Shown: piece by piece, positions 22,900 through 34,239 of the stretch
Numbering within the stretch: position 1 is the stretch's first letter
Layout: each line of letters begins with the position of its first letter
From: Eonycteris spelaea
Taxonomy: Eukaryota > Chordata > Mammalia > Chiroptera > Pteropodidae
Length of the DNA: 64,000 bases
Direction: 5' to 3'
NCBI GenBank assembly: GCA_003508835.1
Contig: PUFA01000285.1
Location: 744,001-808,000 of the forward strand
Position numbers and translations under genes: made by a program
The notes under the pieces: model-generated
Databases searched by the model: none
Told to the model about the DNA's origin: nothing
The model's input: only the letters and a program-made list of their open reading frames with translations

Positions 22900-24320
22900 A
22901 CGTTAGATTTTTAACTCATCAAATAAAACAAATATCCATGAGTCTATACCAATAGAAATAAATAAGCTCATAAATAAACAGAAACAAGAAGGGAACATTT
23001 TTCCTTCCAGAGAGTTCCACTTAATAAAAGCAGAAGGAATGAACATGATAAAAAACTGAAACTTTAAGCAAACATAATCAGTTGGGAGGGTTTATGGGAG
23101 AAGCTAGGGCTCATAGAAGTTCTCATACTCTACATAATCGCAAGATCCCTACACACAAGAACCCTACAGGAAGAACTCTATGTTTATAACAAAGCTCTAT
23201 GGCTTTAACTTCCTTTTCCCTTTATAAATACTTCTCCATCTAGGCACACAGGCCAGAGTATGCACATGGCTTACATGTCTGCACGCACTTGGTTGCACCC
23301 CCTTTTTTTTTCCTGAATATGTCCTTTTTGGTGATAAAACACCTAGTTTATATTATTTTTCAGTTGACAGGGGAAACAGCATGTTGCCATGAGAATACTG
23401 TAGTAATAATTGCCACAGTCAAGATCCACTCATGGATGCTAAACTTAGTGGGAGAATGTTTAAGGAGAAAAAGATTTGCACAGTTGCAAAGAATTCCCAC
23501 CAACCCCCCCCAAATTTATTAATTAGAAAAGAACAAAATAATAATAACAATGGAGAGACCTGGCAGACACCACTTTAACACAAATGGTTGTGTTAATGTC
23601 CTCAGCAATGTGACACACTGACATCACATACCTCTTGATACGAGGCACTGAGGACACATTGTCACTTCTGTGATAATTTTTCCAATAATGCGTAGCATCA
23701 ATTTAATCGTGAGAAAACATCAGACAAACGCAAACTGTGCAGCACTTTACAAAATACTGACCAGTACTCTTCAAAAGTGTCAAGGTCATGAAAGATAAGA
23801 AAAGACTGAGGAACTTTCATGAGTAGAGGAGACAGGGAGTCTGAAGGCAAGGTGAGCTCTGAAACAGAAAAAAAACTTGGTACAGGGATCAGCAAACCAG
23901 TCTGTGGGCTGGATCTGGCCCTTTGCCCGCTCGTGTTCTATTCAATAAAGTTCTATTGGCACACAGCCAAGCCCATTTATCTATGTATCATGTATGGCTG
24001 CTTCTGTGGTATAATAGCAGAGTTGAGTGATTACAACAAAGACCATATGGCTGACAAAGCTGAAAATATTTACTGTCTGGTCTTTTACAGAAAAAGTTTG
24101 CTGACTTTTGCATTCCAGGAAAACCTGGTGAAATTCAAATAAGGTCTGCAGTTTAGTTAGTAGTATTTTAACAATGTTGATTTCTTAGTTTTGTGATGGA
24201 CCCATTACATTATATAAGATGTAAATGTTAGGCAAAACTGAATGAAGGGTATATAGAAACTCTGTACTATCTTTGCAACTCTTCTGTAAATCTAAAATTA
24301 CTTCAAAATTAAAAAAAAAT
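22900..24320 (+). mobile_element. L1M 3'UTR, interrupted by a hAT-type element
   Basis: 23700-23830 (caagtgtcaaggtcatgaaa type, 'aaaagactgaggaact') and 24120-24320 (ctggtgaaattcaaataagg, 'ctgtactatctttgcaactc', 'taaatctaaaattac') are consecutive parts of an L1M 3'UTR. A DNA element separates them. The part from 22900 to 23560 is AT-rich and probably belongs to the same 3'UTR, but I am less sure of it. Confidence 0.7.
23882..24118. mobile_element. hAT-type non-autonomous DNA transposon
   Basis: The inverted ends read 'cagggatcagcaaac' on the left and 'gtttgctgacttttg' on the right (imperfect inverted repeats). The interior 'aataaagttctattggcaca' and 'tatggctgcttctgtggta' matches a common mammalian hAT-type MITE. 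No transposase frame is present. Confidence 0.75.
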
Positions 24321-24321
24321 T

Positions 24322-24554
24322 AATTAAAAACAAACAAACAAACAAAGTCCAGATGCTCGGACTAAAGAGATGTGGGGGCAAAGGAATCCAGGCTCAAAGC
24401 TGGCCATGCGGAGCCACTATGTGTGTTGGAGCATAAGTTCTCTCACCCGCTTGACGTGCATGAAACAGAAACCCACTCCAAATTTTGGGGGCAAAGGAGA
24501 AGTTATTCAAAGCTGAGGATGTGGGTGCACCAGAAGTGAAACCATGACAGTCAC
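24322..24554. other. Unassigned, with an (AAAC)n run
   Basis: A short AAAC/CAAA run lies at 24330-24347. The remainder is not recognised. Confidence 0.5.
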
Positions 24555-24715
24555 TGTGTGTGAGTGAGTGTGTGTGTGAGTGTGTGAGTGTGTGTGTGTG
24601 AGTGTGTGTGTGAGTGTGTGAGTGTGTGTGTGTGAGTATGTGTGTGTGCGCACATATGAGAATGTGTATGTGAAATATGTGAGAGTATGTGAGTATGTGC
24701 ATGTATTTCTCTCAG
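24555..24715. repeat. (TG)n microsatellite, interrupted
   Basis: TG dinucleotides are broken by GAG and TAT variants (tgtgtgagtgtgtgtg type units) over about 160 bases. Alternating purine-pyrimidine sequence of this sort can adopt Z-DNA. Open frames crossing it are repeat artefacts. Confidence 0.93.
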
Positions 24716-25040
24716 TGTCTTTCTCTGTGTGTGTCTGTTTCTCTGTCTTTTTTCTTTCTCTCCTATCTCTCCTGGTTCTCTGTGTATTTCTCTGTCTCTG
24801 TGTGTGTCTCTTCTGGTCTCTCTCTAGGTTTCTCCTTGTCTCTCACCATGCCCTTTTCCATTTCTCTGGTCTGTGTACCTCTCAGTGCCTTTCTCTGTGT
24901 CTCTATCTCTTCCTGCCTTTTCTGTAGCTTCCTCTGTACATCTTGTGTGTCTTGTGTTCTTCCTGTCCCACTTTCATTCCCTCCCAGTCTGTTTCTTCAT
25001 GTGTCTTGCTGCCTCTGTGACTCTCTTGTCTTGTGAGGTC
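24716..25040. repeat. Degenerate TCTCTG-rich pyrimidine tract
   Basis: About 325 bases of imperfect TCTCTGTGTCT-type units with a strong strand bias (few A, T/C-rich plus strand). It looks like a decayed extension of the neighbouring TG repeat. Bases 24871-24994 were copied to 25841-25965. Confidence 0.8.
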
Positions 25041-25420
25041 CCTCATTGCTCTGCCTCCTTCGACACTTCCAACATCCCTGTCTCCACCCCGTACCAATGG
25101 CACCCAGGGTGATGGAGTCACGGAGATGATGCCAGTTAGCACCACTGGGCCCAATACACATTCACCAGAGACAGAATCCAGCTGTTCATCCCAGAATCTA
25201 GCTGTTCATCTGGCTCAATCAGCAGTGACTAGGGGCAGGGTTATGGGGCACAGCCTGATCTCTAGGTCCTGTACCTGGAAGGGAGATTATTAAAGCAGAG
25301 AATACCCCAGGGATGGCCCAGCTAACAGTGTGGTGTGGAAACAATCAATCCAGCAACAGAGTAAAAGATCATGTGAGGGCTGAGGGGAGAGGGCAAAAGA
25401 TATTTACTGATCACATTAGT
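25041..25420. other. Unassigned, with a 20-bp tandem duplication
   Basis: Near 25170-25212 the unit 'agaatccagctgttcatcc' is repeated once as 'agaatctagctgttcatct'. Nothing else is recognised. Confidence 0.5.
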
Positions 25421-25424
25421 TTCC

Positions 25425-26010
25425 TACTTGTGTTGTAGCTACTAACCACATACAGTGGTTTAAGACAATGAAACTTTATTCTCTTACATTCTGAAGGTCT
25501 TGGCCCATCATGAGCTGGCAGGTCTGTATTCTTTCTGGAGGCTCTAGGGGAAGAATCCCTTTCACTGCCTTTTCCAGTTTGCAGAGGCTGCTCGCATTCC
25601 TTAGCTCATGGCCCCTTCCTCCATCTTCAGAGCCAGCAGTGTAGCATCTTCAACTCTCTCTCTCAGACCTCTGCTTCCATCTTTTTCTCTCACTCTGATC
25701 CTCTTGCCTCCATCTTATAGGAACCTTTGTGATTACATTGGGCCCACCTAGATAATCCAGGGTAATTTCCCTATCTCAATATCCTTACTTTAATCACAAC
25801 TGCGAAGTCCCCTTGTCCATGTGAGGTAACACAGTGCCATGTGTGCACCTCTCAGTGTCTTTCCCTGTGTCTCTGCCTCTTCTTGCCTTCTCTGTTGCTT
25901 CCTCTGTACATCTTGTGTGTCTTGTGTTTCTTCCTGTCCCTCTTCCATTCCTTCCCAGTCTGTTCATAGTTTTATGGTTTAGAAGAGGACGTCTTTAAGG
26001 GAGTGGGGCC
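25425..26010 (-). mobile_element. MLT1-type MaLR LTR with an internal insertion
   Basis: Antisense MLT1 body: 'tctggaggctctaggggaag', 'ctcatggccccttcctccat', 'gtgattacattgggcccacc', 'gataatccagggtaatttcc'. At 25841 the LTR breaks off and 125 bases of the TCTCTG tract appear before the LTR-like sequence resumes (agaggacgtctttaaggga). Confidence 0.8.
25841..25965 (+). repeat. Duplicated copy of 24871-24994 inside the MLT1 LTR
   Basis: It shares 'cttcctctgtacatcttgtg', 'tgtcttgtgt', 'ttcctgtccc' and 'cccagtctgtt' in order and nearly colinear with the tract 970 bases upstream, in the same orientation. Confidence 0.88.
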
Positions 26011-26227
26011 ATGGTTCAAACTCCCACACTGACCATCCACTAAAGTCAGACATTTTACATACAAGACGCCTGCCCCACCTCTGGCCTCACATGCCCATTC
26101 CAGGAAGGAAGATGAATAAGGAAGGGTAGCACCTCTGTTAGAAGAGGACAACTATTTTTCATAAATCCTTAGCAGGTTTCCATTTGGGTCTCATTAGCCA
26201 GAACTCTGTCCATTGGTATTAAACTTG
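26011..26227. other. Unassigned sequence
   Basis: Nothing recognised. Confidence 0.4.
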
Positions 26228-26690
26228 GTCAATAATTTTTTTTTTGCATCAGTTGAGATGAGCATATGATTTCCCCTCTTCTTTTTATTTATGTGGTGTA
26301 TTACATTGATTTCCATATTTTGAAACATCTTTGCATCCCAGGGATAAATCCCACTTGGTCGTGGTGTATAATCCCTTTAATATGCTGCTGAATTTGTCTT
26401 GCTAGTGTTTCGCTGAGATATTTGTATCATTGTTCACAAGGGATTATTGGTCTATAGCTTTCTTTTCTTGTAGTATCTTTGCCTGGTTTTGGAATGAGAA
26501 TAACTCTGGCCTCTTAGAACAAATTAGGAAGTGTTCCCCCTTCTTCAATTTTTTGAAGAGTTTGAGGATTGATTTTCTTTAAATGTTTGATAAAATTCAC
26601 CAGTGAAGCAATCTGGTCCAAGGCTTTCCTTTGTTGGGAGATTTTTGATTATTGATTTGATCTCTTTAGTAGTTAAAAATGTACGGCACA
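26228..26690 (-). mobile_element. L1 ORF2 RT-domain fragment
   Basis: The antisense RT domain is clear (cccagggataaatcccactt, 'ggtctatagctttctttt', 'tttggaatgagaataa', 'ttcaccagtgaagcaatctg'). Both ends are truncated. The minus frame is broken near 26800. Confidence 0.9.
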
Positions 26691-26854
26691 AGAATTTGAA
26701 CTCAAATTCTGGCTTATATACTTCTACTGTCTCTGGTACCCACTGCAAGAGTTTTATAAGTATGCTTACTCTGTGTGTAAGTGCATGCATGCGTGCACAT
26801 ATACACAACCATAGATAATAAGGTGAAGAGAAGATATTTTTTCTGCCTTGGACA

Positions 26855-26945
26855 ACACTCCACTAGGCTGTGTGTGACATGAGGGTACTGTCTTATTCAT
26901 TGTTTTACTCCCAGTGATTAGCACTCAATAACTATTTGCCCATGA
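26855..26945 (+). mobile_element. L2 3' end
   Basis: 'tgacatgagggtactgtctt' and 'agcactcaataactatttgc' match the L2 terminus, diverged. Confidence 0.6.
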
Positions 26946-27014
26946 AGAAAGCCAGTTTTCCCAACACTTTATACTAAATTCTACCTCCCTCCCCCATATT
27001 TATGGGATCTCTTT

Positions 27015-27330
27015 TACCATATGTCTTAGTTTAAGTTCTGCTAAAAGCAGAGCCTGCAACAAGGCCCTGGGTGCAGGTCGTTTATTTGAAAGAAAGGTGA
27101 TCCTAGGAAAGGAATTGGGGAAGTGAGACTGTGTTAATGAGAGGGCAAGAGTCGTGAGCAACCAGGATGCAATCCTCCTGGGGTCACTCTGAGAACTATG
27201 TCCCTAGACAGTAGCAAGGCTGGAACATTGATTCACCAGCTCCTATTCCTAATGATGAGGGTTGTCCCCAGGGGCATTAACTGTCCTGCACTTCAGAGTT
27301 GTACCTGTGAGAGTGGAGTGGGGTGAGGGA
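27015..27330. repeat. Unclassified interspersed repeat
   Basis: The start 'gtcttagtttaagttctgct', 'aaaagcagagcctgcaacaa', 'gtttatttgaaag' resembles a dispersed mammalian sequence that I cannot name. A weakly related segment occurs at 36808-36900 (ggtttgggttttcccgaaaa). Confidence 0.35.
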
Positions 27331-27374
27331 GTGGTTGTTGAAGAAAATAAGAGAGCCCCTGGTACTTGACTTGG

Positions 27375-27870
27375 ATTTTGGTTATATGTTACTGCGAATA
27401 AACCACCAAAATTATAGTGGCATAAAATGTCGAGTCATTTTGTTATTATCTCTTCTGGTTCTAGTAGTTGGATGGGTTCAGCTGGGTGGTTCTTGCTGGA
27501 GGTCTCTCCTGTATTTACAGACAGGTGGTGGCTAAGGCTGGGGGTGTCTCCAAGGCTTCCTCACTCATATGTCTGGTGGTTGGTGCTGGCTTTCAGCAGA
27601 ACACCTCCTGTGGCCTCTCCATGTAGATTGAGATTGCTTACAACATGCCAGTTGGGTTCCAATAATGAGTGTCCCAGGAGAGCCAGACAGAGCTGTCTTG
27701 TGATTTAGCCTCAGGAGTCACATAGTGTAATTTCTGTCCAGGTCACAGTGCACACAGATTCAAGTAAGAGAACATAGATCCTACCTCTATGTGGAAGGCA
27801 TGTTGAAGATGCATTCTGAGAGAGCATATCTAATGGGAAATATTATGTGGCTATTTTGGAAAATACAAAC
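27375..27870 (-). mobile_element. Old LTR (MaLR/ERVL type), antisense
   Basis: 'aaaccaccaaaattatagtg', 'cagctgggtggttcttgctg', 'ctcatatgtctggtggttgg', 'tggcctctccatgtagattg', 'gccagttgggttcc' follow the order of a well-known antisense LTR. Related to 9775-10085 and 56095-56510. Confidence 0.65.
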
Positions 27871-28234
27871 ACCACATGCAGGCAGCTGACCACATGATGT
27901 GTACTAAAGCAGTAGGTACCCTCATGTAGATTGAAGATATAAGGGAGGAAGATGGCAACCATCTCTTCTAGTACAAATCATATGGAGTTCTATATGTTTC
28001 TGAGTCTCTGATGGCTCTACTGCTCAATTATGCAGTATATCTTTGTGCTAACTAATATTTACTGAATGTGTGAATCAACATGGGTGTGGCTGAGTTATCC
28101 CTTTAATGTGAGAAACAGCAGAAGCAGCAGAATTGGGGGTGTTTGTTATGTTCTGGACATTTCTCCAAAACATGAGGGATGGGATACAAATTAAGAATGA
28201 GGAGACAAGACAAGGCGAAGCAGGAAAAAATCTA

Positions 28235-28330
28235 GACTGAAGAGCAGGAGATCTGAGTTCTAGCCCTGGTTCTGAAATGGGCATGTCCTTGGCCATTCTG
28301 AGCCTCCCAAACAGACTCGAGACCCAAAAC
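28235..28330 (+). mobile_element. MIR fragment
   Basis: 'agatctgagttctagccctg' and 'ccttggccattctgagcctc' give a diverged sense MIR core. The 365 bases before it are unassigned. Confidence 0.5.
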
Positions 28331-28559
28331 CTCTTCTTAGGTCTAACATCTTGATGCTTCTCTAACAACTGGGGGACATTTGGCCCTAGAAACTGACAAG
28401 CTCACGATGGGGTCATGTTAGCCTTTGGAAAATCTTGGTGGTCCTGAAGCATGCATCCTCATTTATAGAGAAGGAAACCAAGGCTCCCTTAGTCCCTTGC
28501 TGGTTATGTCACCTATATATATGGGGGGGAGGTGGGGAGGAAGGAGATGCTCGGACATT

Positions 28560-28735
28560 CTTCCACATGCCAGACACTGTGCTCGGAGACTAATAGATAT
28601 CAACTGTTCAACCCTCACTAGAGCCCTGTGAGTCAGATGCAACATGCCCATTTTATAGATAATGAAATCAAGTATTTGCAAGTTGAAGTAATATTGTCCA
28701 AAGTCACACAGGAAGAAAAGGTGTAACTGATTTCT
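28560..28735 (-). mobile_element. MIR SINE
   Basis: 'ccagacactgtgctcgga', 'caaccctcactagagccctg', 'cccattttatagataatgaa', 'tccaaagtcacacagg' are antisense MIR blocks in order. Confidence 0.8.
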
Positions 28736-28749
28736 AATATCCTTCAAGC

Positions 28750-30100
28750 TTATTTCATGACAATGTGTTCAAGTTGATTAACTTCCTTGAACTTCCCCCT
28801 ACATGCAATGCCCTCCCAATTCACTGAAGATCCACTGCCAAGCTGGTTATTTCTCTTTGTGCCCACAGAGATCTGGGGTATGAGGCAGGGAGGGCATTTT
28901 CTCCCAGAGACAGGTAACTACATCCCCCTTTGAGTCTTGGGATTTTCCACCAGAACCTGTGACCCAGCTATTTCAGGAAAGGCTTCTACATCAAGACAGC
29001 AGGGAGTGGATGTGGCTCTGTTTTGCTTTTACTCTCTTCTTCCCCAAGATGTGTTTGGCAATAGCATATGATCTCTGTAATCCTGCCTCCAGCCTTACCC
29101 TTGCACAGCATGTCCCCGTGGACACCAGACGAACATGGGGTAGGGTTAGCTCTGAGCCGGCTGGACACAAACCTCCCATGACACCATCTAGAGTTACGTC
29201 ACCTGGACAGACAGGTGCCCCAGACAGCACCAGGCCTCAGAAAGTCTGCCTCTGCTTGGGCTCTGCTGCATTCTTCAGAGCTGTGGTGCCCCATGCAGGG
29301 GGATGCAGCTCCATACACCCCATCTCTGCCTCCAACAGGCCTCTCTGTTTCCCCTGTGCACTTTATGCTGACGTTGTTCAAGATTTTGTTTAAAGAAACA
29401 GTTCTAGAGGAGGAAGGAATACAAACCATCCAGTTTCCATCCAATCACTCCCTTAGACAGGATAGGAAGCAACCCAGACAGGGGACAGTGTTGCCTAAGG
29501 TCACCAGGAGGTAGGCTGTGAGTGGGGTGCTCTGCCTGCTGTGGGCATTCTGCCACTCTGCCATGTGCAGAACCACATGAGGACACCCTACCAAGCTCAT
29601 CTTATTCCCGTCTGACTTGTCAGAACTGACATTGGTTTAAGGTAATTTGCATTTTGTGTAGTATCTTTCATTGAGAAATGAATCTAGGTTAGGGGAATAG
29701 CCAGACAAACATCCAATGTCTGCAGGAGCCCAGTAGTGCTTCTTGGGGCCATCCTTGAAGTAGACCTGGCCCCCCATCTTTCCCCTGCATCACCTTGTCT
29801 TGTCTTTCCAGGATCCAAATTTCCCAGTTTCTAATTTGCCCCTCCCACATGTTCTGGAGAAATGTTCAGAACACGAGCACCCCCAATTACAATGCCTCCG
29901 CTGTCCTCATTGTATGGATAAAAGGGATTACCCAGCCACACACATAAGGGCATTTCTGGATTGGTGACTTAAACAGTCTTTACAATGCTTCCCATTTTCT
30001 GGATGCTGCCAGCTAAATTCTGGAGCCTCTTCTGCAGGCAGTCTCATGGATCTTCAAAGAAACAGGGGACAGGAGGGAGGTGGGGAGGTAGGATGGAAAC
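28750..30100. other. Unassigned, relatively GC-rich sequence
   Basis: No named repeat apart from a faint MIR-like stretch near 29450-29515. The longest frame is 144 codons (28959-29393, plus), with no recognisable domain, and other frames overlap it. No splice-supported gene could be demonstrated. Confidence 0.45.
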
Positions 30101-30104
30101 CATT

Positions 30105-30275
30105 TTTGATTGAATGCTTACTACATCCCAGCCACTCTACTCTGCATCTATTATCTCCATTTTACACGAAGGGGCTCTACCTGCCCCATTTTCTGGCTGG
30201 AGAACTGAGGCTCAAAGAAGTTAGGGAGACAGTTTGCCATGCTGTTCTCGGATATGCACGGACTGAGCCTGTGTA
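30105..30275 (-). mobile_element. MIR SINE
   Basis: 'attgaatgcttactacatcc', 'tattatctccattttacacg', 'ctggagaactgaggctcaaa', 'gaagttagggagac' are antisense MIR blocks with an approx. 25-base insertion in the middle. Confidence 0.75.
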
Positions 30276-30339
30276 AAACAAATGCCAGCACTTCTGGACT
30301 TCCTCAGGGGCAGCTGGGGCAACAAGCCAGGTATATGAG

Positions 30340-30460
30340 GTTTCGAGATAAAGATATGAGTCCAAGCCCTGCTCTGACATTGCCCACCTTTCAGATATTG
30401 GGCAAGTTCCCATAGCCTCTTGAGCCCTCAGTCTCTTCATCTAGAAAACGGGAATAGGTA
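30340..30460 (+). mobile_element. MIR SINE
   Basis: 'caagccctgctctgacattg', 'tattgggcaagttcccatag', 'cctcagtctcttcatctag' give the sense MIR core. It is arranged head-to-head with the preceding MIR, about 65 bases apart. Confidence 0.75.
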
Positions 30461-30659
30461 GTTGGGAAAAGTAAGCCCAAATATATAATATATCAGACAC
30501 CCTGTAGGTCCCTGACCAGTTGTCTTAAATAGAGTCATTGTCACCCCTCTGAAAAACTGTGTGCCTGATGAGGGGTTGGCTTGACTTGCCCAAATCACCC
30601 TGGCAGTAGGGCATGGAGGTAGGCACTGTCCTTAGGCAGCCAGTTCTTACCCACCCTGA

Positions 30660-31050
30660 CACTTATTTAAAACAGCAGTCAGGGTCCTGGAAGGAAACAG
30701 TGAACTCACACACACAGTAGGAACTTAGGAAAGTTTAATGAGGGCTGCACTGGTGAGCACCATCAGGGAAAATTGATAAGGCCGGGGATGTCTCCACCCC
30801 TAGTCCTGAAGGGCAAGAAGAGGGAGCAGATACTGGAACCCAGGAAGAGCTGCAGCTGGAGAAGAGAGGCTGTCTTCAGCAAAGAACACAGCCACCACCA
30901 TCCATCAGCCTGGCAGGGAGAAGGTAGATAAACACCCCAACCTCAGTGCATTCCGCTCTCATTCCTCTCACTGGTCAAACCCTGTGGCAGCTAGAGAGCG
31001 ATGGGGTCCATGCAAATGAGCCTCCTGGAGCAAGGATGGGGGCAGAGCAC
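30660..31050. repeat. Unclassified interspersed repeat
   Basis: It looks like a dispersed mammalian element ('ggtcctggaaggaaacag', 'ggaaagtttaatgaggg', 'gaagagctgcagctggag', 'gataaacaccccaacctc'). I cannot name the family and boundaries are rough. Confidence 0.35.
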
Positions 31051-31605
31051 AGGCAGGGAGTGCACAGGGTGAGGTGAGGACAGGAAGAGTGTGGGCAGCC
31101 TGTCCTTACCCTGCTCCCGGCTCTGGGAGCCCTTTAATTTCACTGCCCTGTGGAGCAGGTGGCTTAGGCCAGCTGCCAACTTGCCAAGCTTGTTTTCTTC
31201 TTCTGCCCACCCACCCCAGCAGCTGCCAAATTGCCTCAGCCAGTACAGAGAGAGGGGAGGAAGTATGTGTACTGACTGTGGGCTAACAAGAGAGTGTTCA
31301 ATGGCACAAGCCACTTAGCCACTGAGTGGGCAGGGGACTGGGGCTCTGGGGCTGCAGAGGTGACCCAGGCAGCTGTAGATATGCTTCTTGCCTCCCTTGG
31401 CCAGGCAGACTTCTGTTTTTCCCCATGAACGCACCAAGGTTGAGTGTGGACCCAAGGAAGTTGATTTTTCCTGGGCATGTTTTAAAAATTGTTTGGATGA
31501 CCCATCGATATGCTGGGCCTTCAAGTCCTCTTTTCCAGCTGCTACTAATACATAATCAAGAGCAGGCAGGCCAGCTAGACACCTGCCCTGGGGCCCACCT
31601 TATCA
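31051..31605. other. Unassigned, GC-rich sequence
   Basis: Several short frames (70-112 codons) overlap on both strands. None shows a recognisable domain. No repeat is recognised. Confidence 0.45.
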
Positions 31606-31609
31606 TAGT

Positions 31610-31775
31610 TTTCTCATTTTACCCTTCTGCTAAGTGGGAATCACTGGCTCCCTTTGGCTTCTGAGGAAATGGAGGTTCAGGAAGCTTATAAGCCCTGTCC
31701 AGCAGGTGGAAGAGCTGAAACTTACTTCCAGGCCTGGCTAGAGCCTGAGCTCATCCCCTTGTTTGCTTTTTAGAC
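31610..31775 (-). mobile_element. MIR SINE
   Basis: 'tctcattttacccttctgct', 'ttctgaggaaatggaggttc', 'aggaagcttataagccctgt', 'ccagcaggtggaagagctga' form an antisense MIR. Confidence 0.65.
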
Positions 31776-32074
31776 CTTCCTCTGGCCCAGAGGCCATCCA
31801 AGAACCTGCCTTGACTGGCACGTGTAGCCAAGCTGACACTTAGCAGGGAGAAAATATCAGAATATGTTCATATTTAGACATTCGTAGGTTGGCCTCCAAC
31901 CTGAGCCACATGCCCTTTCCTCCAGGACCTGCTGGCCTCCCACAAGCCATCATGAAAGGATTGGTGTGGTCAGTGCTCTTGCACTGCCAGTTGGTGAATA
32001 GATTGAACACTGCCCTTGCCCTGATCTGTAACTTGCTCTGTAGGCTGCCATGGTCACTGGTCATTTGCTTTCTT

Positions 32075-32590
32075 GATCATTTTTTTTTAAATGAAGTAAA
32101 AACTCAAACAATGTAAAATTAACCATTTTAAAGTGTACAATTCAGAGGCATTTAGTACATTCACAATGTTGGCGACCAGCACCTCTATCTAGTTCTATGG
32201 ATTTACCTGTTCTAGACATTTCATATAAACAGAATCATACAGTATTTGTTGTTTGCTGTCTCCTTTCACTTAGCATAATGTCTTCCGAGTTGATTCGTGT
32301 TTAGCATGTGTTAATACTTTATGCCTTTTTATGACTGAATGATAATTCACTGTGTTGGACCACAGTTTGTTTATCTATGTATCTGTTGATGGACACTGTT
32401 TTTCCCCCTACATTATGCTGATTGTGAGTAATGCTGCTGTGAACATTTGTGTCCAAGTTTTAGTTTGAACACTTGTTCTCAGTTTTTTTGGGGGGGGGGT
32501 GGAGATAGGGGGTGATAGCTACTTATGAGTAGAATTGCTGGTCATAGGGTAACTCCATATTTAACTTTTTGAGGAATGTGATCATGTAGT
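32075..32590 (-). mobile_element. L1M 3' region
   Basis: 'taaccattttaaagtgtaca', 'attcacaatgttggcgacca', 'gttctagacatttcatataa', 'tcacttagcataatgtcttc', 'gagtagaattgctggtcata' are consecutive antisense L1M 3'UTR/ORF2 blocks. A G-run lies at 32491-32500. Confidence 0.88.
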
Positions 32591-32599
32591 TCATATTTT

Positions 32600-34235
32600 C
32601 TCTTTAAATAGAGGGCAGGGCTCTCTTGTTTTTGGTCCTATCTGTGGTCTCCATGGTGTGCAGTCTCAGCTCAGCATACAGATCTGAGGCTCCTGGAGCT
32701 GTGGTGGCCCCATGGGCATAAGTGTGTAGACTTCACCCCCAGGGGCTGGGGTGTTGATCTTGCCAGGTACATGTGACCACTGCAATAAACCAGCTTGTAC
32801 TTCTCCAGGCCTTTCCACCTTGTCCCCCAGTGTCATCTTGCCCCCTGGTCCTTCCAACTTCCACATTCATACCGGAGCTGATCTGGGTCTGTGTGTCTCC
32901 ATGACCCACCACCCAAGAGGCTGCCATGTATAGCTATTCAGGTTGGCCATTGCCCAAGGGCATCCTGCTGAAGGAAGAGAGGTGGTTGAAATTCAGCCCA
33001 CACTCTGCCATCCAAGCTGCATATTTGGGATGTCTGTCTCCAAGGGGCATGTTTTCAACTTTACATAAGGGCATCTTGTGGGCTGATGGCAGCATTGAGC
33101 CCTTAGTGTACTCAGAGCTGGTGCGGCATACCTCATAACTCACCCCCAGCACAAAGGCATCTCTGCCATTCTCCTGTATTCATTTGTGACCTTCCTTCTT
33201 GCCTGTGGCTATTCACCCTGTAAACCTAGGCTCTACATATTATCAATACCATCAGTGGTCATGGGTCACCCTCTTGCCTGCTGGTATACTAACAGCCCAC
33301 TTTAAATGACTCTTAGGTCCCACCCCATGGATGGCCTCTAGTCTTACCTCCTACCCCAGGAGTTTGAGCCCCAATACCTGAGCTTTTCTGGAGCATGAGT
33401 TCCTTCCATTGGCTCCTGACAACTACTTTCTCCCTTCCAGACCCAAGATTTGGAGCTCAGACCCCTGACCTGGCCCCTTAACTTATCCCCTTCTCCTCCC
33501 AGGTGCTGTTTGCTGGTTGCAGGGGGCAAGTCGAGGTCTCCCTAACACACTCAGTACACAAGTACACACACATGTGCCCTGTCACAGGTTCCTTTTTAAA
33601 CATAGTCCCTCCCATCTGGACCTCAGATACATGCTCCCATGTGCACACACATGTACTCACAGAGCTGTATGGCTTACACATGCACACGTATGTCTCATCT
33701 TTCCTTCCCCTCACCCCTGGAGGTAGGTGTTTGTGGTTCAATCTCGACAGACTCCACAAGTGTAATTAGTCATGTAAACCAGCCAAGAGGCTCATCTGCT
33801 TCATGGACATAGCACTTTGGAAACTGTGAACCTCTTAAAGTTGGCTCACACATGACAGGCAGGAGCTAAGGGCTTGGCAACCTGAGTCTTGAGGAAGGTG
33901 GAGGAAACCCCAAAACAAGTAGAAGACAAGGCAGGGGTGAGGGTGGAAGGAAAGGCAAGGAAAACTGAAGGGCAAAGAGGCTCCTGGAAGCCCCTCCAGG
34001 CCCAATTTCATGGAAAGGTAAAGAAATGTTTTGTACTCACCTCTGTGTACTGCAGAGTTTACAGTCTCCTGTGAGGAGCTAGTTCTGGGTGGTCTTCCAG
34101 GGGCTAAGGGCCTTTGGGGGATGTCCAGAATGTGCACACATAGTGGGAAGATGATGACAGGGCTCCCAATAGTGGTTCTCATTCTGGTTTCCTCTTTTCC
34201 TGCCCTAGAGGACATTCCTGTGTCTCTTTCCAGCA
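32600..34235. other. Unassigned sequence with a CA/TG-rich patch
   Basis: 33550-33690 is rich in ACACA/CATGT units. Elsewhere no repeat or gene is recognised. The longest frame is 126 codons on the minus strand (33835-34215), without a recognisable domain. Confidence 0.45.
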
Positions 34236-34239
34236 GGGC

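Noticed and set aside
24394..25154. Several long frames across the TG/TCTCTG tract
   Set aside because: They encode simple repeats (HTHT, CVCV, LSLS type) produced by the microsatellite, not proteins.
28959..29393. 144-codon plus-strand frame
   Set aside because: Overlaps comparable frames on both strands in GC-richer DNA; no domain or conserved start context.
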